A stretch of 64,000 nt of DNA from Blasia pusilla (lineage: Eukaryota > Marchantiophyta > Marchantiopsida > Blasiales). Shown piece by piece: positions 56,120 through 64,000 of this stretch. A program made the position numbers and the translations under genes. The notes below the pieces were generated by a model, which made no database searches, was not told the DNA's origin, and saw only the letters and a list, made by a program, of their open reading frames with translations. The stretch spans positions 29,574,001-29,638,000 of the forward strand of contig CM114273.1 of NCBI GenBank assembly GCA_050084515.1, in the 5' to 3' direction. The stretch's first letter is position 1. Each line of letters begins with the position of its first letter.

Positions 56120-56650
56120 GCCACGTGTCAGACACAGAGGCGCTTGCAAATCAATAGATGATTCCTATTTATTCCTTGAGAAGTAACAAGCAAACAACCG
56201 GCGACCACGTGAGCTTATCTCGAAATCGCGAAAAGCTTCCGCGGGATGGAACGGATATGCATTTCGCAGCGAAAACTGCCAAACAAATGACATCCGACCG
56301 CTCCCGACACGAAAGCCCGTTTGCTGCGTCCCATGGATTGCGACCGCAAGGCCCCACTCGATCTCGATCGGCTACGAGAGCGACGCATATTAACGCGAAA
56401 GATGCCTCCAGCGGCGAGTCCAGGCTGGACAATCCACGAGCACTCATTCGAGGAGATGTCGTTGTTGGGTCATTATGCAGTCTTGGCTCCCTCCACACGA
56501 CCTGTCTGTCCTCTGATCATCGCGACCACAGTCGGGGCCGTGAACATCGCTTCTCCCGACATAATTGTTGCACACTTTCCGGTCCGTCAACTGCAGGACG
56601 TCGGGAGGAAACATTCCATTGCATCTGTCTAATCCTGAAATGGCTCGATG
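56120..56650 (+). other. GC-richer island with open frame, unidentified
   Basis: After ~3 kb of AT-rich DNA the composition rises, and frames are open on both strands (for example 56158-56664 +). A G-box-like 'ccacgtgtc' lies at ~56121. The translations match no family I know. It may be an old gene 5' region or an unknown repeat. Not called as a gene. Confidence 0.25.
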
Positions 56651-56664
56651 GATTAATTTTTTAA

Positions 56665-58000
56665 TTATTACTTCGGTCTACAACGAAGAGAGCTCGAAAT
56701 TGAATTATATTATAGTTTTGTAACCCGACATTATTTCCTTACTCTTAAACCGGGTTGGAGAATCATTTATCTTTTCATATAATGGATGGTTGGGAGTGAA
56801 ACCAGGTTTTTCTCTTTCTCACTAGTGTGATGTGAAGGTGTAAAATAAGGGAAGTTGTTGGGAACGAAAAATCTTCATGTGTTTTTCCTCCTTATATATT
56901 ATGACTTCCTCATTACTCTACTTTGTTATAAAGTATAATGATTTTCGTGACCCTCGTGAGTTCCATAACCAAACATATGTCAATATGGAACATCATGACT
57001 CTAATGGCTCACGAGAGGATGGAAAAATGTCATGAATAAGACATGAGTTGCACAAGTGAGATGCAAGCTTCGACGGGCATCTTGAATGATGATAGTTGTG
57101 AATTGGAAGAGCTTAATCAAACATTGGGTCGAACTTGAGAAGAGCTCAATTCTCATACAAGTTGGTACTTTACAACGAAGTAGAGTAATGAGGAAGATTG
57201 TTTGACCCAATTTGCGACTAATATGATTGTGTTTGGATGTCAACTAGTTGTAAGGAGAACGTGACATGATGAATGCAAACTTCCACAACATACAAGACCA
57301 ATGGAGTAGATCAAATCCGTATTTAAGTTTGGGATTCGGGCAACAACATCTTTCTTCTTGAAAATAACACTTAAAACCCATCAACAATTATATTCTCCAA
57401 GTTTTATGTTCATAAAGGAGACCATCAATGAACCCAAGCGCCGAATGCATGTGCTTTGAACCGATCCCAATTACTCTTGAGATTTTAGATACCAAAAAAG
57501 ATTAGTTAGATAAAAAGTTGAAAACATGCATAAAAAACCCAAAATTCTTGAAATGCGAAGCTTTTCTAAAAATTTAAAAATTAGTAATAATTAAACTGAA
57601 ATTTATTTTATTATTTTGAAATGAAAATAATATTTACCAACCTATTTTCGTCCATGATTCCCAATAATCACTCCAATTTTCCAGAAATAATAAAAATGAA
57701 TCGCCAATAGAAAACGGGCCGAAAACAAGTGATGTCTTGTGTATTTTGTGTCAAATAACGCAACTGGATTAATACAGTGGATCTTACCAGAACTTGGAAA
57801 ATTTCCAAAATTATCAGATGACGGTTTGCATGCCGGGAAAGTACGGGTTCCGGATAAAAACTCCCCGGTTATAACTAAGTACCTGCCTCAAGACTGAGAA
57901 CAATATATTCCTGCAGAAGACCACAATTAAATCGCTCCGAGAGACAGAAGTTTAAATTTTTATGGGCGTACAAGTGTGGAAGTGGATGTGCCACGTGGAC
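56665..58000. other. Non-coding stretch
   Basis: AT-rich. 56948-57260 faintly echoes the chromovirus LTR family ('gtgaccctcgtgag...ggaacatcatgac' at the start and 'gcaaacttccacaacat' near the end), suggesting a very old LTR. Confidence 0.35.
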
Positions 58001-58420
58001 GATTCAGTTTGTCAGCTGTCGCAATCATAGGAATCCCACCGAGTGAGTGAGAGTCTGTGAGACGCTCGTCTAGTACCAGTACGCGTCTCGGACCGGTGGG
58101 AGCCCAGTGCTTTCCTGTTGCAGTAGACGCTTTCGTGCCCTACGTGGTCGACCGCCGATCCGGACTCCGTTATCCTTACGCAGTCCAGTTGCGACTGTTG
58201 GGGGGCGGGACGGACTCTCTCACATTCACCTATTCGCGGCCTGTCCGATATCTTCTTCCCGCAGTGGTGTGGTCCGTCCCACGGTCCCGCATCCTGCGAC
58301 TTCTGTAGCCGCCACGTCCCTCGTGGAGCCCGTACCTCTATCTGTCAGGGGTAGTCGTGGCAGGTATGTCTCGGAGCAGACTATTCCACCCTCCTTTTCA
58401 ACCCCCACTCGCTAACTTTG
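58001..58420 (+). other. GC-rich stretch with a G-box, promoter-like or 5' UTR-like
   Basis: 'gccacgtggac' at ~57990-58005 is a G-box (CACGTG). The following 400 bp is GC-rich with overlapping open frames (58057-58308, 58107-58415) but no recognisable protein. Confidence 0.25.
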
Positions 58421-58509
58421 TCTCACGTATTTTAAATTCATTTATTGTGAAACCGCTGTATATATCGATAACATGTATTGGAAACAGGAAGGCAATCTTT
58501 CCGTTCTGA

Positions 58510-58780
58510 GCCACACGCGTTCGTCATCCACATGCAGTAACTGACAGTGTGCCGCTCCGTTCTGGGTAACTGGACGTGCTACTATAGTCGGAGAAACGTA
58601 GCGGAGTGTAAGAGTGGCCACGAGCGACGGGAGCGGACATACTATTTTGAGAAACGTAGAGCAACTTAAATGAGCAATACGCATTTGTCATCCACATGCT
58701 GTAGCTGACAGTGTGCCACTCCGTTCGCCGGGTAAATGGACGTAGTATTGTCGTTGGAGAAACGTAGAGTGTAAAAGAAG
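58510..58780 (+). repeat. Imperfect tandem duplication
   Basis: 'tcatccacatgc' ... 'ctgacagtgtgcc' ... 'ctccgttc' ... 'tggacgt' ... 'ggagaaacgtag' occurs at ~58518-58600 and again at ~58688-58770. Confidence 0.75.
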
Positions 58781-58847
58781 GAGAGAAGTGGATCTAAATC
58801 TAGCGGCAACACAATCACCATCGGCAGTGCGCTGGAATGTCCGGTGC

Positions 58848-59032
58848 AGGGTCCGGGGGGTTTTTCCACGCTTACAGGTATTTCCCCGGTACTTTACAAC
58901 AGCCGGTTTCAGATCTATACAAAGAAGAGGAAATTTCTTATTGAAATTTGACGATTTGAGAACAAAATGGAAATTTCTTGTTTCAAAGGAATAATTTTAA
59001 CCGGATAGGATTACTAGTAACCCCCGATCTCT
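58848..59032 (+). repeat. Short dispersed repeat (MITE-like), copy 3
   Basis: It starts 'tccggggggttttt', includes 'ccccggtac', 'gccggtttcagatc' and 'ttttaaccggatag', and ends 'gtaacccccgatc'. Its ends form a short inverted repeat (cgggggtt / aacccccg). Confidence 0.55.
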
Positions 59033-59171
59033 CCGCATATTGGCCCGGTGAGTCCGTGGACACGAGACCCTCATGCCTATTCATCCTTGGGTCAGTGGGA
59101 CAGGGTTAGAAGGGGGTTAGAATTCAAGAGGGGGCTTGTGCAAAACAATTTGCACACAGCACCCTCGAACC

Positions 59172-59261
59172 CCGGGACCTCCCTCTCCTTAGTGAGCACG
59201 TCTTCCACTCTATCCACCGGGACCTCCCTCTCCTCAGTGAGCACGTCTTCCACTCTATCCA
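59172..59261 (+). repeat. Two tandem copies of a 45-bp unit
   Basis: 'ccgggacctccctctcct' through 'cactctatcca' is repeated back to back with one difference. Confidence 0.9.
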
Positions 59262-59673
59262 CCAGAGTATCCTGCCTATTGTAGATGGTATCAATAAATG
59301 ATTCATTCTCTTATCCAAACAGAACCTATGGTTAAGGGATCTTGACCTAGGGTTAACTAACGCAAGGATGAATAGGCGTGAGGCCAAAACGGCCCGACAC
59401 GAAAACAAACAACGTAGACATTCTATGAAGCTAGCTAGCATTACTCGCTTGTAGCATTGCTAGCCAATAAATATTAAGAATTAATGTGCTAAGGTAGTTA
59501 ATTGTGGTTGGTTGCAACGCTAGTTCGTGATGTGCAAAAGGATAGCGCATGGTATATTTGAATGCGCTAACGTAGTTACATTGTGGTTGGTACTCTTTTA
59601 GAAAGTTATCAATATTTATTGAATTTTTTTCTATGTAATAAAATTTTATTAAATCAAATGACAAAATTATTTT

Positions 59674-59726
59674 CAGATAACTCATCTAAACCAAGAATAG
59701 CGATAATATCTTGTAATTCTTTATTT
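59674..59726 (-). pseudogene. atpB: Tiny plastid atpB-derived fragment (NUPT)
   Basis: On the minus strand it reads KELQDIIAILGLDELSE, a conserved segment near the C-terminus of the chloroplast ATP synthase beta subunit (ELQDIIAILGLDELSEED). The similarity begins and ends abruptly, and flanking codons do not continue atpB. The third-base choices are plastid-like. This is best read as a short organelle-DNA filler inserted at a repair junction. A mitochondrial-type beta subunit gene would more often have GMDELSE. Confidence 0.65.
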
Positions 59727-59819
59727 GGCTTTACAGGGTCGGAAGGACCGGATATGGCTTGACGACGCACACGAGACCCGGTGCTAATGTGGAAAATCCA
59801 CAAGATATAAATTGCAAGC

Positions 59820-60072
59820 TTGCAAGTACCATTGCAAGTATGATTTTTTGAAATATCTTTGCCCTTTGGGAACATGCTTGAGCTCACGCATAAAGACCAT
59901 CAAGGTTCATCACCTCATTAGCGTCATGCCAAATAATCATAGATAAATACATATCTCGTCCACAAAGTAAAAGGTAAGGCAAAATTGATGCCAATAATGT
60001 TTGCCTACTAAACTTGTATCCCATCGCTAACATGGAAACTATAAATTGCGATTTCCCAATTGACCTCTCTTT
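59820..60072 (-). pseudogene. Integrase remnant G, downstream part
   Basis: It aligns with copy B at ~19860-20110 in nucleotide and protein sequence (LASILPYLLL-type segment before the REPDLP region, then the MFPKGKDISKN stretch in place of RRVMPMAFENL). Interrupted at 60073 by a solo X-Y unit. The other half is at 61026-61255. Confidence 0.65.
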
Positions 60073-61025
<953 letters not shown>

Positions 61026-61255
61026 CTTCAAGCCAAACTTGAGAAAATCCCTCTTCACTGTATAGACAATACGCTTGGCAAGACCATCCGTTATAGAATG
61101 ATCTCGCAATGTCACACAATGTTCAATCAACATCTGATCACACAAGGCTTGAAATTCCCTCTAAAACTCGATGCTTTGATCCATCAACTCTTCTATCGGT
61201 GTGCAATACTTACTTAGCATTTGGTTAAGTAGTGTATAAGTTACTTTTGTTGCAA
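61026..61255 (-). pseudogene. Integrase remnant G, upstream part
   Basis: It aligns with copy B at ~20120-20340 (the segments around 'ctgatcacacaaggc' and 'actcctcttcac'), covering the region between LTDQGTKF and KRSLRKYG. Continuous with 59820-60072 if the solo unit is removed. Confidence 0.7.
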
Positions 61256-61561
61256 ATAGCAAAGTCTATGATGCTAGTGGGGATCCAAGAAACGAGTCAT
61301 GATTGCAAGTCCAAGCAAGAAAAACCTTGGTGTGATCCACCAAAATCCAAACCTAGATTAGCTAGTCGAGAGATCAAGAATGGCTTTAGAATCGGCCATA
61401 GGACTAATGATAGGCAAGAAACACACACATCTTGAGACAAGCCTTAGGCAAGAAAGGTACATAAGTTACATAACTACTCTCATGGATAAGGGAAAGGCAA
61501 CCAAGGTGTGAGACCTTTGAGCCAAGCTCCAAGTCAAGGACAAGAAGTAAGGAACACTTGA

Positions 61562-62130
61562 TGTCGTGCGCCTACTCTCTTGAAAGTCAATCTCATGTGG
61601 TGCACAAGCTTGCATTCAATAGGACATACTCACATTGTTGATCTGCACCCGAACATGCTATATTAGTCTCGTTTTGAGTCCATCAACCTTATATTTCCCC
61701 GATTTCCTAACTCGAGGTATCTACCAAGCTCAACAGTTCCTAACCCCTCACTTTCCAACACATGAAATTCTTCCTAGATTGAGGAAAAATTTCCTAGATA
61801 GTTTAGACACCTAAAACGACGATCGCGCGCCCTACCATTCCAATTTTCAAATGAATCTCAAATCAGTCTCTAACCTCAAACGCTAGTCAAGTTCCAAATC
61901 CTCTTGGCGCCCAACTCTCATGGGACTTGAGCTCCTCTCAAGTATTGCTTCACATTTGATCTTTCTTTACTTGGTCACAACCATCATTACTTGAAATGCC
62001 TAACCATGCTCGCGCCTCACATCTGGTGTATCATTCTAGAGACTTCCCCAACGCGCATCCATCATAGTATGAGCCCACTAGAGTTATTACGTTGTGCATC
62101 AGTGCACGTTTGGCTAAGAGGGTTGGAACA
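61562..62130 (-). repeat. 3' LTR of chromovirus H
   Basis: On the minus strand it starts TGTTCCAACCC directly after the PPT and ends GGCGCACGACA. It aligns with the solo LTR at 4435-5434 but is about 430 bp shorter. Confidence 0.75.
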
Positions 62131-62143
62131 CTCACCCCTCCTT
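62131..62143 (-). promoter_or_regulatory. Polypurine tract of chromovirus H
   Basis: AAGGAGGGGTGAG on the minus strand, adjoining the TG that opens the LTR. It is the expected plus-strand primer site. Confidence 0.7.
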
Positions 62144-62844
62144 AGAGGTTTATGCCCTCATTAATGCAAACCTTTTAATGTCTAGTCATTTTTGGAAGTC
62201 AGCCCCTTGCCATCGAATTGTGTTGTGATAGCTAATCCAAAATTCTTCATTCGGCTTAAGTCTTAGGTTGCCGCATGCACCATTTAGAAATATTTTTCTT
62301 CTCGTATGAGTTAAACCTAGACCTTCTTCCTCGCGCTAATATAAGTTGTCCTAATAAGCTATCCAACTAAGTCTACTATCTAAGACTTTACTTACTCACA
62401 ACACGTAAACATCCCACCTATTCATAAGATCCACAATACGTACTACTTTTGGATCACTATTGAATTCGACTTAGGCCCATAACTAAATTTACTCATGACA
62501 TGGCAAGTAAGATCACCTCAAGTCCCAAGATAGAGTGATCTATCTCGCCGATGCTAGGGTGAGCCTAAGTGGTCATTCTTTAGCAGTGGGTCATATTCTA
62601 GGTGCTTATCCAAATCCAATCGCTCTCCTAAAATATGCCTTGTCTCTCCACTTGACTTATATCTTAAGCACATGAGGAAGTACTCATTGCCATGCACCAT
62701 CACAAACTAATTGCAATCATTTCGTAAGCATCGAATCTGTGAATCCATGCATCACTTTATTGCAAAACTAGTATGTTCTAGTTACAACTGCCTTTGGCCC
62801 AAGCTTCCAATGGTCACAAGTCATGCCCCTAGCCTCTCTATGGG
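62144..62844 (-). other. 3' UTR of chromovirus H
   Basis: About 700 bp between the chromodomain and the PPT with no recognisable coding function. Confidence 0.5.
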
Positions 62845-63150
62845 CTAACTCATGTGCTTTTCTTGCATCCATTTGAAATCTTCTAATACCTCTTGAGCAT
62901 GTCCCAAATATGCCTCTGCAATCCAAGTCGCCTCCTTCACATGGTCGCCCTTCCAATTAACCAAGTACTGCTACATGTTGGCCCTCTGTCTCAAACACAA
63001 GATAATCTCCACTTCAAACTTCAATTCTTCCTTGATGATCACCAATTGGGGTCTTAATATTTGCCTTCGCTTGGGAACCCCATTACCTTGGAAGAATCTC
63101 TTCAATAATGACACATGGAAAGTCAAGTGGAAACCTCCCTCTATGTAAGC
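62845..63150 (-). pseudogene. Integrase C-terminus with chromodomain, chromovirus H
   Basis: On the minus strand: HLTFHVSLLKRFF (usual PVFHVSLLK), ILRPQLVIIKEE, then a chromodomain: VEIILCLRQRANM-stop-QYLVNWKGD, EATWI and EVLEDFKW. The aromatic/WKG core that binds methylated histone tails is recognisable. One TAG interrupts. This assigns the element to the chromoviruses, which target heterochromatin. Confidence 0.8.
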
Positions 63151-63450
63151 CTCTATGGGTGAAGTAACTCTATTCTCACTAGGTCATACAAGTTTATGTC
63201 ACACCAAGAGTCCATCATAACACTCTATCAAGACCTTCATCCAAAGTTTACCCTCACTAGCATGGATCGTGCTCTAGTTAAACCATAACAAACTATATCT
63301 CAAACTTATGTTGGCTACCTCCTTTCCCTGCTTAAACTTCCTTAAATACTCCCATGCTTGGGTATCCTTCATGTATCCTTCACAAATCCTTCTTTCCAAA
63401 TCTCCTTCTTTGGGAAACATTGCTCTCAAGACTTGTGTGGTCAATCACAT
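63150..63450 (-). pseudogene. Collapsed integrase region, chromovirus H
   Basis: Only ~300 bp separate the end of RNase H (NLDALSCRDEYM) from the FHVSLLK segment, where a complete integrase would need over 900 bp. The DDE catalytic core is therefore deleted. Short pieces such as KVLIECYDGLLV may be the start of the HHCC region. Confidence 0.6.
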
Positions 63451-63990
63451 ATATTCATCCCTACAGCTCAACGCATCCAAATTGATATTATCTTTCCTTG
63501 ACTTATGGACTAATTCCACAATCATAAGTGCCAAGATATCATGCCACTATAGTTTCTTCGGTGTCACCCAATTCCGCGCCTCCAAAAACTTGAGTGATAA
63601 ATTATTAGTAAACACTTGATTCCAATGAAGTCCCAAATAATGATATCACTTCCTCAAGCAATGAACCACGGCAAAAAACTCTTTCTCATGAGCAAGCCAT
63701 ATGCGTTTGGTGTTGCTAAGCTTCTTGCTCTTGTAGGCTACAGGTCCCCCATCCTGCACCAACATTCCTCCATAATCACTGGCATCCATGCAAGCATCCA
63801 TATGCATAGGCTTTTGCAATAAGATCTCTTTGACTTGGTTCAACGCCTTATTCACTTCTTGGGTTAATGTCATGTTGGAAACCTTTGCGGTCCAATCCGT
63901 AAGAGGTCTCACTATTCCCAAAAATATTCTCACATAGGTCCTGTAAAATTGTACATCTCCAATAAACTTCCTCATCCCCTTCACCATAGA
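63450..63990 (-). pseudogene. RT end and RNase H, chromovirus H
   Basis: FIGDVQFYRTYVRIFLGIVRPLTDW is the RT-RNase H tether. HMDACMDASDYGGMLVQDGGPVAYKSKKLS and RIWLAHEKEFFAVVHCLRK are RNase H with its Asp and Glu. The domain continues to NLDALSCRDEYM at ~63460, with a TAG after VTPKKL. Confidence 0.88.
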
Positions 63991-64000
63991 GGGAGTTTTC

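Larger units (their letters stand above)
61562..64000 (-). mobile_element. Element H: Ty3/gypsy chromovirus, 3' half, continuing beyond the window
   Basis: On the minus strand: RT-RNase H (from the window end to ~63450), a collapsed integrase region, a chromodomain (~63150-62845), 3' UTR, PPT (62143-62131) and 3' LTR (62130-61562). The 5' half lies to the right of the window. Confidence 0.85.

Overview
The window is nuclear DNA from a land plant with a TE-rich genome. The only clear host protein gene is the 3' part of a plant-type CPSF30-L gene (zinc-finger polyadenylation factor with a C-terminal YTH m6A-reader domain), at 126-2364 on the + strand. Other host signals are a tRNA-His(GTG)-like gene at 52308-52382 (minus) and a very short plastid atpB-derived fragment near 59.7 kb. 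The species cannot be fixed from the sequence. A seed-free plant is a guess based on the retrotransposon types, not a result.

Layout: 0-2.4 kb CPSF30-L exons. 4.4-5.4 kb a solo LTR (exactly 1000 bp, TSD ATACA). 6.8-8.9 kb a decayed Helitron Rep. 9.6-12.1 kb a decayed minus-strand Ty3/gypsy pol. 12.9-28.5 kb two nested copies, A (+) and B (-), of an unusual Ty3/gypsy family. 29.9-30.6 kb a solo terminal unit of that family. 31-36 kb mostly non-coding DNA with small repeats and a minisatellite. 36.6-41.1 kb a decayed Ty1/copia element. 41.2-47.1 kb a decayed minus-strand Helitron-like segment with a Pif1-type helicase. 47.6-50.9 kb two more pieces (D, C) of the unusual gypsy family. 51-59.7 kb AT-rich DNA with a tRNA and small duplications. 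59.8-61.3 kb a related integrase remnant (G) split by another solo unit that carries a very large (TG)n(GA)n tract. 61.6-64 kb the 3' half of a minus-strand chromovirus (H).

The most interesting object is the gypsy family seen as copies A, B, C, D, G and two solo units. It encodes gag with zinc knuckles, a retropepsin, a region matching the C-terminal half of a C5 cytosine DNA methyltransferase, RT, RNase H, and a DDE integrase ending in a PHD finger. Its terminal repeats are not ordinary LTRs. A ~510 bp segment (X) starts the element, and the 3' end reads Y-X-Y, with Y ~125 bp. This is the 'split direct repeat' layout (A1-ORF-B1A2-B2) known from PAT-like DIRS retrotransposons, but here with a DDE integrase. 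Insertions begin TGTC and end GACA or close variants, with ~4 bp target duplications (exact GGCC for B inside A). The sequence after the 5' X is complementary over 16 nt to a site inside X, suggesting self-priming rather than tRNA priming. X also holds a stem-loop whose arms covary between copies.

All copies are defective: A has lost PR-MTase-RT, B has lost part of integrase, C has a gag deletion, and CAG-to-TAG nonsense changes are frequent. Reading them together still shows the gene order of the presumed active element.
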